Below are positions 50,670-58,849 of a stretch of DNA of 64,000 nt, one piece after another; positions within the stretch are counted from its first letter, which is position 1; the number at the start of each line of letters is the position of its first letter. The position numbers and the translations under genes were made by a program. This DNA comes from Bacteroidales bacterium UBA4772. Its GTDB lineage: Bacteria; Bacteroidota; Bacteroidia; Bacteroidales; VadinHA17. The stretch spans positions 32,219 through 96,218 of the forward strand of contig DHHM01000017.1 in the NCBI GenBank assembly GCA_002403305.1, in the 5' to 3' direction. The notes under the pieces were generated by a model. The model was not told where the DNA came from. It did no database searches and worked only from the letters and a program-made list of their open reading frames with translations.

Positions 50670-51758
50670 ATGAAAAAAGTGTTGTTTATAGACAGGGACG
50701 GCACCATTTTAAAAGAGCCGTCCGACCAGCAGACCGACAGCCTGGAGAAGCTGGAATTCATGCCGGGGGTAATATGTGCCCTTTCAGCTATCTCCAGGGA
50801 GACAGATTTTGAGCTTGTGATGGTGTCAAACCAGGACGGGCTGGGGACACCGGCATTTCCCGAAGAAGCTTTCCTTGCTCCTCATAATAAGATGCTCTCC
50901 ATCCTCGAGGGTGAAGGAGTGAAATTCGCGGCACAGTTCATTGACCGCTCCTTCGAGGAAGAGAACTCTCCCTTCCGAAAGCCGGGAACGGCAATGCTGA
51001 CACAGTATCTTGCACAGGGTGTCGATCTCGCATCATCATATGTCATCGGCGACCGTCTGACTGATATCGCACTGGCCCGTAACCTGGGGTGCAGGTCGAT
51101 CTGGATCAGCAGGGAGAAAAACAGTGAGGCCGCACTCTGCACCACCAACTGGGATGAGATCCGACGGTTCCTGAAAAAGATACCGAGGAGAGCATCCGTA
51201 ACAAGAAAGACCGGTGAAACCGACATTGAGGCCGAAATAAATCTGGACGGAACGGGGAGAAGCAGCATATCCACAGGCCTTGGTTTCCTTGATCATATGC
51301 TGGAACAGCTGGCACGCCACGGGGGCATCGACATCACCATTAAGGCAACCGGAGACCTCAGGGTCGATGAGCACCATCTGGTTGAAGACGTGGGGATAGT
51401 ACTCGGGGAGGCTTTTAATAAAGCCCTTGGAAGCAAAAAGGGTATCGGACGCTATGGCTTCACCCTGCCCATGGACGACTCGCTGGCACAGGTGACCCTT
51501 GACTTCGGAGGGAGACCCTGGCTAACCTGGGACGCGATATACAGGTCGGAAAGGGTGGGCAGCATACCGTCAGAGATGTTCTCACACTTCTTCCGGTCAT
51601 TCAGTGACACCGCAAAATGCAATATACACGTGCATGCTGCCGGAGAGAATGAGCACCATAAGACCGAGGCCATCTTCAAGGCTTTTGCCAGAGCCATGAG
51701 GATGGCAGTCAGCAGGACGGATGACGGCCTCCTGCCATCAACAAAGGGACAGCTTTGA
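50670..51758 (+). CDS. hisB: Bifunctional histidinol-phosphatase / imidazoleglycerol-phosphate dehydratase
   Basis: The ATG at 50670 gives 362 residues. The N-terminal HAD phosphatase (KVLFIDRDGTIL, MVSNQDGLG, YVIGDRLTDIALARNLGC) lacks the Cys-rich zinc loop of the E. coli enzyme; that segment reads FEEENSPFRKPGT. The C-terminal IGPD domain has GLGFLDHMLEQLARHGGIDI, DEHHLVEDVGI and NEHHKTEAIFKAFARA (manganese His/Glu sets). It catalyses two non-consecutive steps of the pathway. The stop overlaps the hisH start. Confidence 0.95.
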   Translation: MKKVLFIDRDGTILKEPSDQQTDSLEKLEFMPGVICALSAISRETDFELVMVSNQDGLGTPAFPEEAFLAPHNKMLSILEGEGVKFAAQFIDRSFEEENSPFRKPGTAMLTQYLAQGVDLASSYVIGDRLTDIALARNLGCRSIWISREKNSEAALCTTNWDEIRRFLKKIPRRASVTRKTGETDIEAEINLDGTGRSSISTGLGFLDHMLEQLARHGGIDITIKATGDLRVDEHHLVEDVGIVLGEAFNKALGSKKGIGRYGFTLPMDDSLAQVTLDFGGRPWLTWDAIYRSERVGSIPSEMFSHFFRSFSDTAKCNIHVHAAGENEHHKTEAIFKAFARAMRMAVSRTDDGLLPSTKGQL

Positions 51759-52336
51759 TAGCAATACTAAAATACAATTCCGGAAACATCATGTCAGTCA
51801 GGGTGGCACTGAAGAGACTCGGACATGATGCAGTTATCTCTGACAACCCTGAGCTAATCAGCAGGGCAGAGAAAATCATTATTCCGGGTGTGGGCGAAGC
51901 TGCCTCAGCCATGAAGCATCTCAGGGAGAAAGGCCTTGACAGGGTCATAGTCTCACTCAGGCAACCCGTGCTGGGCATCTGTCTGGGACTGCAGCTCATG
52001 TGCACCTCTTCGGAGGAGGGTGAAACTGAAGGCCTGGGCATCTTTGATACACAGGTCAGAAGATTTCCTGCCGGGGCCAGGGTCCCCCATATGGGATGGA
52101 ATGATTTTGTCAGCCTGGGTGACGACCCTCTGCTAAAGGGAATTGATCCGGGCGATTATGTCTATTATGTCCACAGCTACTATGCCGGGGTCAACGGTTA
52201 TACCATAGCCGTTTGCGATTACGGATTGCCCTTCTCCGCGGCGATGCGCAAAGACAACTTTTTTGCTACCCAGTTCCATCCTGAGAAATCAGCAGAAACA
52301 GGGTCCCTCTTACTTGAAAACTTCCTCAGGCTATGA
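51755..52336 (+). CDS. hisH: Imidazole glycerol phosphate synthase, glutaminase subunit
   Basis: The 193-residue class I glutamine amidotransferase starts at a TTG that overlaps the hisB stop (TTGA). It has PGVGEAASAMKHL, LGICLGLQLM (nucleophile Cys) and ATQFHPEKSAETGSLLL (His/Glu of the triad). It supplies ammonia to HisF. Although TTG is rare, the next ATG, at MSVRV, would delete the first strand. Confidence 0.94.
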   Translation: MIAILKYNSGNIMSVRVALKRLGHDAVISDNPELISRAEKIIIPGVGEAASAMKHLREKGLDRVIVSLRQPVLGICLGLQLMCTSSEEGETEGLGIFDTQVRRFPAGARVPHMGWNDFVSLGDDPLLKGIDPGDYVYYVHSYYAGVNGYTIAVCDYGLPFSAAMRKDNFFATQFHPEKSAETGSLLLENFLRL

Positions 52337-53046
52337 GAATAATTGCAGCCATGGATATAATGGATGGCGCCTGTGTCAGGCTGGCCCAGGGCGACTACTC
52401 AAGGAAAACCGTCTATGACAGTGACCCTCTTGATGTGGCAAAGGAGATGGAAGAACACGGAATAAAATACCTCCATATGGTTGACCTCGACGGTGCCAGG
52501 GAAGGGAAGATCCGGAATCACACGGTGCTGGATGCCATAGTCAGCAATACAGGACTGAAGGTCGACTTCAGCGGGGGAATAAGGTCTGACAATGATCTGC
52601 GCACTGTATTCAGTTGCGGAGCCTCACAGGTAACCTGCGGGAGCATAGCTGTGACAAAACCTGCCCTCTTCCTTCAATGGCTGCAGGAATACGGCCCCGA
52701 AAGGATCATCCTGGGCGCCGACTTCCGGCAGAGGAAGGTGGCAACCGGAGGATGGCTCGCCGAATCTGACAGTGACATCATCAGCTTCCTGCAGGGCTAC
52801 AGGAAGGAAGGCGTCATCTACGCCATGTGCACTGACATTGAAAAAGACGGGATGCTGGACGGCCCCTCGTTCGACATCTACAGGGAGATAGTCGCTATCG
52901 AAGGTCTCTCACTTATTGCCAGCGGCGGCATAACCTCCGCAGCAGACATCATGACCCTCCGTGATGCAGGATGTGAAGGCGCCATCATCGGCAAGGCAAT
53001 TTATGAGGGTAAGATATCACTGAAAGAACTGGCCGCATTATGCTGA
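52333..53046 (+). CDS. hisA: Phosphoribosylformimino-5-aminoimidazole carboxamide ribotide isomerase
   Basis: The 237-residue barrel has the HisA features IIAAMDIMDGACVRLAQGDYSRKTVY (catalytic Asp), HMVDLDGAREG, VDFSGGIRSDNDL, DIEKDGMLDGPSFDIYREI and IASGGITSAADIMTLRDAGCEGAIIGKAIYEGKISL. It performs the Amadori-type isomerisation of ProFAR to PRFAR. It overlaps hisH by 4 nt and hisF by 7 nt. Confidence 0.95.
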   Translation: MRIIAAMDIMDGACVRLAQGDYSRKTVYDSDPLDVAKEMEEHGIKYLHMVDLDGAREGKIRNHTVLDAIVSNTGLKVDFSGGIRSDNDLRTVFSCGASQVTCGSIAVTKPALFLQWLQEYGPERIILGADFRQRKVATGGWLAESDSDIISFLQGYRKEGVIYAMCTDIEKDGMLDGPSFDIYREIVAIEGLSLIASGGITSAADIMTLRDAGCEGAIIGKAIYEGKISLKELAALC

Positions 53047-53795
53047 AGAAGAGAATTATACCATGCCTTGACATAAAGGATGGGCGTACCGTTAAAGGGG
53101 TGAGCTTTGTCAACCTCCGGGATGCCGGTGACCCTGTAGAGCTGGCCGGAGCATATGCTGACCAGGCTGCGGATGAGATTGTCTTCCTCGACATAACGGC
53201 AACACATGAGAAGAGAAAGACGCTGGCACCCCTGGTGGAGAAGATCGCCAATGCCATAAACATCCCCTTTACTGTCGGCGGAGGCATCAGCACCAGGGAG
53301 GATGTGTCAGTTCTCATCAGCTCCGGGGCTGACAAGGTGAGCGTCAACACCGCTGCCGTTCTTGATCCCGCTCTTATAACCAGGCTGGCCGACAGCTTTG
53401 GCAGCCAGTGCATCGTGGTGGCAATTGACGCACAACTCATTGACGGTGACTGGCGGGTCTGTATCAACAGCGGCAGGAAGGTCACCGCGGTCAGGGCACT
53501 GCAATGGGCTGAAGAGGCAATGCTGCGTGGTGCCGGTGAAATACTCCTCACCTCCGTCAACAGCGACGGTACAAAAGAGGGTTTCTCAACAGAAATTACT
53601 GCTGCCGTAAGCGACAGGGTGAACATACCCGTCATTGCCTCAGGCGGCGCAGGCACCATGGAACACTTCAAAAAGGTCTTTGAAGAGACATCGTGCACGG
53701 CTGCACTGGCTGCCTCAGTATTTCACTTCGGCGAGATACTGATACCTGACCTCAAAAGATACCTTCAGAAAAACAAAATAAACGTAAGAGTATGA
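53040..53795 (+). CDS. hisF: Imidazole glycerol phosphate synthase, cyclase subunit
   Basis: The protein has 251 residues: RIIPCLDIKDGRTVKGVSFVNLRDAGDPVELA (catalytic Asp), DIVFLDITATHEKR-like text, FTVGGGISTREDVSVLISSGADKVSVNTAA, and LLTSVNSDGTKEGFSTEI (where most members read SMDRDGTKxGYD). It cyclises PRFAR with ammonia from HisH. The SVNSDGTKEGF variant keeps the catalytic Asp. It is followed by an inverted-repeat spacer before hisI. Confidence 0.95.
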   Translation: MLKKRIIPCLDIKDGRTVKGVSFVNLRDAGDPVELAGAYADQAADEIVFLDITATHEKRKTLAPLVEKIANAINIPFTVGGGISTREDVSVLISSGADKVSVNTAAVLDPALITRLADSFGSQCIVVAIDAQLIDGDWRVCINSGRKVTAVRALQWAEEAMLRGAGEILLTSVNSDGTKEGFSTEITAAVSDRVNIPVIASGGAGTMEHFKKVFEETSCTAALAASVFHFGEILIPDLKRYLQKNKINVRV

Positions 53796-53871
53796 AACCT
53801 CCATGTATTTGCATACATAAACATAATAATATAATAATCAACTACATGGAGGTTCTCCCGATAAATCGGGA
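53796..53871. repeat. Inverted repeat plus dispersed palindrome between hisF and hisI
   Basis: AACCTCCATGTA (53796-53807) and TACATGGAGGTT (53843-53854) form a perfect 12-bp inverted repeat around a 35-nt AT-rich loop. The palindrome TCCCGATAAATCGGGA follows at 53856-53871, the same unit found twice near 14.5 kb. Immediately after hisF, the hairpin has no T run, so it is not a standard terminator. It may be a small repeat insertion that separates hisI from the operon. Confidence 0.65.
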
Positions 53872-53904
53872 CAGGCTATCATACCATTAAAAATAAATTA
53901 TCAT

Positions 53905-54204
53905 ATGATGAATATCAATTTTAACAAGGGAGACGGCCTGATCCCGGCCGTGATACAGGACAGCACCACGATGCAGGTACTGATGGTGGGTTACATGAAT
54001 GAAGAGGCCTACAGTAAAACCGTCAGCGAAGGGAGGGTCACATTCTTCAGCCGGAGCAGGCAGAGGCTCTGGACCAAGGGAGAGACCTCCGGTAACTTTC
54101 TGACCGTGGTTGAGATGCTAGCCGACTGTGATCAGGATGCCCTGCTGGTCAGGGTGGTTCCGGCAGATGAAAAAAATATTTTTCTGCAGCAGCTGCGGTA
54201 TTGA
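53905..54204 (+). pseudogene. hisI: Truncated phosphoribosyl-AMP cyclohydrolase (HisI), HisE domain absent
   Basis: The 99 residues match the start of HisI: GLIPAVIQDSTTMQVLMVGYMNEEAYSKTV, VTFFSRSRQRLWTKGETSGNFLTVVEMLADCDQDALLVRVVPA. The metal-binding DCDQD is present. The next segment, expected to read GPxCHTGxxSC with a further zinc Cys, is missing. Instead the protein jumps to DEKNIFLQQLRY and stops; NIFLQQL resembles the first helix of the HisE domain. Normal Bacteroidota HisIE has about 200 residues. The gene thus seems to have an internal deletion and a truncated end, and is unlikely to do either HisI or HisE chemistry. Confidence 0.75.
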
Positions 54205-54212
54205 ATTTTCAC

Positions 54213-54220
54213 TATGTTTG
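54213..54220 (+). promoter_or_regulatory. Candidate -7 element for the trp leader
   Basis: TATGTTTG matches TAnnTTTG 9 nt after the hisI stop. It ends only 5 nt before the ATG at 54226, so the transcript would be nearly leaderless. It also contains an alternative in-frame ATG (54214), in which case the true promoter lies further upstream, for example TATTTTTC near the end of hisI. Confidence 0.45.
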
Positions 54221-54225
54221 CATCG

Positions 54226-54300
54226 ATGCAACAATTCACATTATATATCTGGCGCTGGTGCAGCTCAAAAGATGAGTCTGTGAATCACGTCGTTATATAA
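54226..54300 (+). CDS. Trp-type leader peptide
   Basis: The 24-residue frame has Trp-Arg-Trp at residues 9-11 (TGG CGC TGG) followed by Cys, and ends at a TAA 24 nt before a strong terminator. An upstream in-frame ATG (54214) would add MFAS. Two Trp codons close together directly before a TrpB-like gene is the classic form of a tryptophan-sensing leader. GCGCTG at the Trp codons can pair with CAGCGC in the 3' arm of the terminator, giving a possible alternative fold. Confidence 0.75.
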   Translation: MQQFTLYIWRWCSSKDESVNHVVI

Positions 54301-54323
54301 CCTGTATAGTATAATTATGCTAA

Positions 54324-54358
54324 GGGGCGCGCTGATCACAGCGCGCCCTTTTTTTTTA
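54324..54358 (+). terminator. Trp attenuator terminator
   Basis: The perfect 9-bp stem GGGCGCGCT/AGCGCGCCC with loop GATCAC runs into nine T, 23 nt before the TrpB-like gene. It follows the Trp leader peptide. Confidence 0.9.
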
Positions 54359-54380
54359 CTAACCTCAAAAACTTCAAGAA

Positions 54381-55745
54381 ATGGAAAAGATCACAAAGAT
54401 TCTGCTGACGGAAAACGAAATGCCCCGCAAATGGTATAATATCATGGCTGACATGCCCAACAAGCCGTTGCCTCCCCTGAACCCTGCCACCGGCAAACCG
54501 GTGGGTCCCGACGATCTTTCGGTCATCTTCCCGATGGAGCTGATAAAACAGGAGGTGTCAACAGAGAGATATATTGAGATCCCTGATGAGGTGCTCGATC
54601 TTTACCGCACCTTTCGTCCTTCTCCCCTCTTCCGGGCTCATAACCTCGAGAAGGCTCTCGGCACAAAGAGCAAGATCTACTACAAGTACGAGGGTGGCAA
54701 CTATTCCGGGTCACACAAGGCTAACACCGCCATACCGCAGGCCTACTACAACAAGATGGAGGGTGTGAGGCGCATAACCACGGAGACCGGGGCAGGCCAG
54801 TGGGGCAGTGCCATGAGCTACGCCTGCAACCACTTCGGGCTGGAGCTGCTGGTATTCATGGTCAGGGTAAGCTATGAGCAGAAGCCCGGACGCAAGCTTA
54901 TGATGAACGCCTATAATGCCAGGGTGGTACCCTCTCCCAGCACCATGACAGTTGCCGGAAGAAAGGTGCTTGAGCTCGATCCCGAATCACCGGGCAGCCT
55001 GGGGATCGCTATCTCAGAAGCTATGGAAATCGCCGCCCAGGACCCCTACACCAAATACTCACTGGGGAGCGTGCTCAATCACGTCATCCTCCACCAGACG
55101 ATAATAGGTGAGGAGGCGCTGATACAGTTTGACAAGGCCGGTGACTACCCCGACGTGGTGATAGGCTGCTTTGGCGGAGGCTCCAACTTCTCCGGCATCT
55201 CCTTCCCCTTCCTGCGCGAGAACCTGACGAACGGCAGGCAGACAAGGCTGGTGGCTGTGGAGCCTGCCTCCTGCCCGAAGCTGACCAGGGGTAAGTTCAC
55301 TTACGACTTCGGAGACCAGTCGGGCATGACCCCTCTTCTGCCGATGTATACGCTGGGCCATAATTTCATCCCCGACAAGATACACGCCGGGGGACTGCGT
55401 TATCACGGTGCCGGGGTGCTTGTAAGCCAGCTGCGCAAGGACGGATTTGTTGAGGCGAAAGCCAAGATGCAGCGCGAGTGCTTTGAGGGGGCCATACTCT
55501 TTGCCAGGACTGAAGGCATTCTTCCTGCGCCGGAGTCGTCTTATGCCATCGCGGGTGCTCTTGATGAGGCACGCCGGGCTGATCTCGAGGGCGTCTCAAA
55601 GACCATCCTCTTCAACCTGAGCGGCCACGGTCACTTTGACATCACCGCCTACGAGAAGTATTTTGAAGGTTACCTGCCCGATCATGAGGCCACCGCAGAG
55701 GAGATAGACCTGTCACTGGTAAACTCGGCAGTACCAACCTTTTAA
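54381..55745 (+). CDS. TrpB-like PLP-dependent enzyme (TrpB2-type tryptophan synthase beta chain)
   Basis: The 454-residue protein is of the TrpB2 class (longer than TrpB1). It starts ITKILLTENEMPRKWYNIMADMPNKPLPPLNPATGKPVGPDDLSVIFP. Motifs are RPSPLFRAHNLEKALGTKSKIYYKYEGGNYSGSHKANTA (PLP Lys), TETGAGQWGSAMSYAC (Glu of the active site), GCFGGGSNFSG (phosphate loop) and LSGHGHFD. TrpB2 condenses indole or a related acceptor with serine and often works without TrpA; no trpA is nearby. The upstream Trp leader supports a role in tryptophan formation. The gene is single and converges on nrdJ. Confidence 0.93.
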   Translation: MEKITKILLTENEMPRKWYNIMADMPNKPLPPLNPATGKPVGPDDLSVIFPMELIKQEVSTERYIEIPDEVLDLYRTFRPSPLFRAHNLEKALGTKSKIYYKYEGGNYSGSHKANTAIPQAYYNKMEGVRRITTETGAGQWGSAMSYACNHFGLELLVFMVRVSYEQKPGRKLMMNAYNARVVPSPSTMTVAGRKVLELDPESPGSLGIAISEAMEIAAQDPYTKYSLGSVLNHVILHQTIIGEEALIQFDKAGDYPDVVIGCFGGGSNFSGISFPFLRENLTNGRQTRLVAVEPASCPKLTRGKFTYDFGDQSGMTPLLPMYTLGHNFIPDKIHAGGLRYHGAGVLVSQLRKDGFVEAKAKMQRECFEGAILFARTEGILPAPESSYAIAGALDEARRADLEGVSKTILFNLSGHGHFDITAYEKYFEGYLPDHEATAEEIDLSLVNSAVPTF

Positions 55746-55751
55746 ATAATG

Positions 55752-55798
55752 ACTGCCGACTGTGAACTGCCGACTGCCGACTGCCGACTGTGAACTGC
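55752..55798. repeat. Heptanucleotide array (ACTGCCG / ACTGTGA units)
   Basis: Six 7-nt units, ACTGCCG or ACTGTGA in alternation, plus a partial one follow the TrpB-like stop by 6 nt. ACTGCCG is the reverse complement of the CAGTCGG unit at 3431-3476, shifted in phase. Both arrays lie between convergent genes. The 123-nt spacer contains no gene. Confidence 0.85.
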
Positions 55799-55868
55799 TT
55801 CCAGCCACCGGAGCTTTCTTCGACATCCGTAGTTTTAACGTAGGATGTAGCGAAGGTGGCCGACTGAA

Positions 55869-58511
55869 TCAGCTGCACTTCGATGCCCCGCAGTCGGTGC
55901 AACGCAGGCATCCCTCCTGGTAAACGAGGTTCGTGGAGCCGCAGTTCTCGCATTTGCCCTTGGCCTTTGTGCCATTGGGGATATACCGCTTGAGCGAGCG
56001 CTCCACCCCGTTTTTCCAGGTGTTGATAGACTCACTGTCGAGCTTCATCGATGAGACCAGCTCAACAACATCCTTGGCCGGCATTCCGTAACGGAGGACG
56101 CCGGAGATGAGGCGCGCGTAGTTCCAGAACTCTGGCTTGAACATGTGCGACAGCCCGCCGAGGGTGTTCTTGTAACCGTACTTGTCGGTATACTGGAAGT
56201 CGTACCGGGTGTTACCCGCATCATCCTTGTTCTTGATGATGCGTCCCTTGACAATGCTCTTGGGTATGGGGAACATCTCGTCATCCTGGAGGCCGGTGAA
56301 GATCTCATACGGGACTCCCTCCTTCAGTCCTACGAAGGCGATCCACTTCTCCTCGTTGTTCTGGAAGCGGATCACGTCTGCCTCAAGAACCTTGGGCCTC
56401 AACGGCGACCATTCGTTTTTCTTTTCGCTTTTGCTGTTGGAGACGAGAACCCCGGCCCTTGATCCGTCACGGTATACCGTTGCCCCCTTGCATCCCTCCT
56501 TCCAGGCGGTGAGGTAGAGCTCGGAGACAAGCTCCTCCTTTGCCTCGGCCGGGAGGTTGATGGTGACACTGATAGAGTGATCCACCCACTTCTGAATGGC
56601 CCCTTGCATGCGAACCTTGGCAACCCAGTCGACATCGTTGGCGGTGGCCTTGTAGTAGGGTGACTTGGCTACGATGGCATTTATGTCTCCTTCCGACATG
56701 TTTTTCACCTCCTCATAGTTGTATCCGTTGACCTTCATCCAGTCGATGAACTTGTGATGGAACACCACAAACTCCTCCCAGTGGTCTCCCACCTCGTCAA
56801 CGAAGTTTACCTTCACATCCTTGTCGTTTGGATTGACCTTGCGACGTCGCTTGTAGAAGGGCATGAAGACCGGTTCAATGCCTGAGGTGGTCTGGCTCAT
56901 GAGGCTGGTGGAACCGGTTGGTGCTATGGTCAGCAGCGCTATATTGCGCCTGCCGTTCTTCTCCATCCCGGCCACCATCTCAGGGTCGGCCTCGCGCAGG
57001 CGGGTGATAAAGGGATTGTTTTTCTCCCTCTCACTGTCGTATATCGGGAAGGCTCCCCTCTCTGTAGCCATAATCGTTGATGCCCTGTAGGCCTCCACGG
57101 CCAGGGTACGGTGAACGTTCACGGAGAATTCAGTAGCCTCATCGGTGCCGTAACGCAGTCCGAGAGCGGCAAGCATGTCGCCCTTGCCGGTGATGCCTAT
57201 GCCTGTGCGCCTTCCCTCGCTTGTCTTGTGCCGTATGTTTTCCCACATGTTGCACTCCACCCTCTTCAGCTCCGGGTCTTCAGGGTCGGCTTCGATCTTG
57301 GCGATGATGGCATCGATCTTCTCCTGCTCGAGGTCGATGATGTCATCCATGATACGCTGTGACAGGTGAACATGCTGTTTGAACAGGTCGAAATCAAACG
57401 AGGCCTCCGGGGTAAACGGGTTCCTGACATAGCTGTATAGGTTGATGGCTATGAGCCTGCAGCTGTCATAGGGACAGAGGGGTATCTCACCGCACGGGTT
57501 GGTCGATACCGTCTCATAGCCGAGGTCGGCATAACAGTCTGCCACGCTCTCCTTCCTGATGGTATCCCAGAAGAGAACGCCGGGCTCAGCCGATTTCCAC
57601 GCGTTGTGTACAATCTTGTTCCACAGCTTGCGGGCATCGATATCCTTTACAAACTTCGGGTTGTCGGACTTGATGGGGTACTGCTGACGGAAGCTCTTAC
57701 CGTTCACCACGGCATCCATGAACTCGTCGGTGATCTTCACCGAGACGTTGGCCCCCGTTACTTTACCCGCCTCCAGCTTGGCGTCGATGAAGCTCTCTGC
57801 ATCAGGGTGCTTGATTGAGATGGAGAGCATCAGCGCCCCGCGGCGGCCGTCCTGTGCCACCTCACGGGTGGAGTTGGAATAGCGCTCCATGAAGGGCACG
57901 ACACCCGTGGAAGTCAGTGCGCTGTTGAGCACCGGGGAACCCTTCGGGCGTATGTGGGAGAGGTCATGGCCTACGCCGCCGCGGCGCTTCATGAGCTGTA
58001 CCTGCTCCTGGTCTATCTTCATGATGCCGCCGTATGAGTCAGATTCACCCTTGTTGCCAATGACAAAGCAGTTGGAAAGAGATGCAATCTGGTAGTCATT
58101 GCCTATGCCGGTCATCGGCCCGCCCTGGGGAATGATATATCTGAAATCCCTGAAGGCCTCATAGATGGTCTCCTCCGGAAGCGGGTTCGGGTATATTTTC
58201 TCAATACGGTGAATCTCCGAAGCAAGACGGCGGTGCATGTCGTCAGGACTCTTCTCGTAGAGGTTGCCGTAAGAGTCCTTGAGCGCATATTTGCTTGCCC
58301 ATACCTTTGCAGCAAGGTCATCGCCGCCGAAGTACCCGCGCGTCGCTATCAGAGCCTCGTCGTACGTATATGTCTTTTTTGTACTACGGGCTGATGACCT
58401 GCTCTTTTTCTCCCCCACTGTCTCCTCTTTTTGCACTTTCTTCTCCTCCTTGTTTGACATCTCCTTTTCGTTAAGGGCGACAGGAACTGTATGGACAAAT
58501 GAATCTTCCAT
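55869..58511 (-). CDS. nrdJ: Adenosylcobalamin-dependent (class II) ribonucleotide reductase
   Basis: The ATG at 58511 gives 880 residues; a further ATG at 58460 is possible, and an in-frame TTG at 58520 is less so. A charged lead (KEEKKVQKEETVGEKKSRSS) precedes the catalytic barrel. SLSNCFVI holds the first redox Cys, and NPCGEIPLCPYDSC holds Asn, thiyl Cys and Glu with the second redox Cys 11 residues later, as in Thermotoga NrdJ. The C-terminal zinc ribbon CENCGSTNLVYQEGCLRCTDCG carries the recycling cysteines. It reduces ribonucleotides using coenzyme B12, with or without oxygen. No cobalamin riboswitch is seen upstream. Confidence 0.95.
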   Translation of the reverse strand: MEDSFVHTVPVALNEKEMSNKEEKKVQKEETVGEKKSRSSARSTKKTYTYDEALIATRGYFGGDDLAAKVWASKYALKDSYGNLYEKSPDDMHRRLASEIHRIEKIYPNPLPEETIYEAFRDFRYIIPQGGPMTGIGNDYQIASLSNCFVIGNKGESDSYGGIMKIDQEQVQLMKRRGGVGHDLSHIRPKGSPVLNSALTSTGVVPFMERYSNSTREVAQDGRRGALMLSISIKHPDAESFIDAKLEAGKVTGANVSVKITDEFMDAVVNGKSFRQQYPIKSDNPKFVKDIDARKLWNKIVHNAWKSAEPGVLFWDTIRKESVADCYADLGYETVSTNPCGEIPLCPYDSCRLIAINLYSYVRNPFTPEASFDFDLFKQHVHLSQRIMDDIIDLEQEKIDAIIAKIEADPEDPELKRVECNMWENIRHKTSEGRRTGIGITGKGDMLAALGLRYGTDEATEFSVNVHRTLAVEAYRASTIMATERGAFPIYDSEREKNNPFITRLREADPEMVAGMEKNGRRNIALLTIAPTGSTSLMSQTTSGIEPVFMPFYKRRRKVNPNDKDVKVNFVDEVGDHWEEFVVFHHKFIDWMKVNGYNYEEVKNMSEGDINAIVAKSPYYKATANDVDWVAKVRMQGAIQKWVDHSISVTINLPAEAKEELVSELYLTAWKEGCKGATVYRDGSRAGVLVSNSKSEKKNEWSPLRPKVLEADVIRFQNNEEKWIAFVGLKEGVPYEIFTGLQDDEMFPIPKSIVKGRIIKNKDDAGNTRYDFQYTDKYGYKNTLGGLSHMFKPEFWNYARLISGVLRYGMPAKDVVELVSSMKLDSESINTWKNGVERSLKRYIPNGTKAKGKCENCGSTNLVYQEGCLRCTDCGASKCS

Positions 58512-58749
58512 GGATCTCAAAAAAATATTAAAGTTTGATAATAAGTTACTTAATCTACCTTCCGTAAGAATGAACCGGTTTTGCTAAAATAGACAAGCCG
58601 GTCAGAGGAGACAAGAAGAAAATACCTCTTTTATCAACATATATATCAACTTTTATGAACTTTGTGGATGCCATCTGTCCATGTCTCGCAAACTGCTCTT
58701 CATGCCCGCCAACCTGACCTCCGGCCATTTATCACGCCCGGCACGCTGA

Positions 58750-58784
58750 TAAAAAAGAAAGCTGCCTCGCTTTGAGACAGCCTC
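58750..58784 (-). terminator. Terminator after the OB-fold lipoprotein gene
   Basis: On the minus strand the stem GCTGTCTC/GAGGCAGC (one G-T pair) with loop AAAGC runs into TTTCTTTTTT. It lies in the 340-nt spacer between nrdJ and the lipoprotein gene, which otherwise shows only AT-rich nrdJ leader sequence. Confidence 0.75.
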
Positions 58785-58849
58785 TTTTATTATCTCTCAC
58801 GCAACTTATGCTGCGTGTCACATACTTATGGTATAAAGTATCGTATTAC

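Noticed and set aside
55642..55953. Minus-strand frame with SRQSAVHSRQS repeats
   Set aside because: The repeated residues come from translation of the heptanucleotide array, and the rest is antisense or out of frame to the TrpB-like gene and nrdJ.
58521..58750. Cobalamin riboswitch upstream of the B12-dependent reductase
   Set aside because: I looked for the conserved B12 box (GCCACTG-type) on the minus strand and found none; only an AT-rich leader is present.
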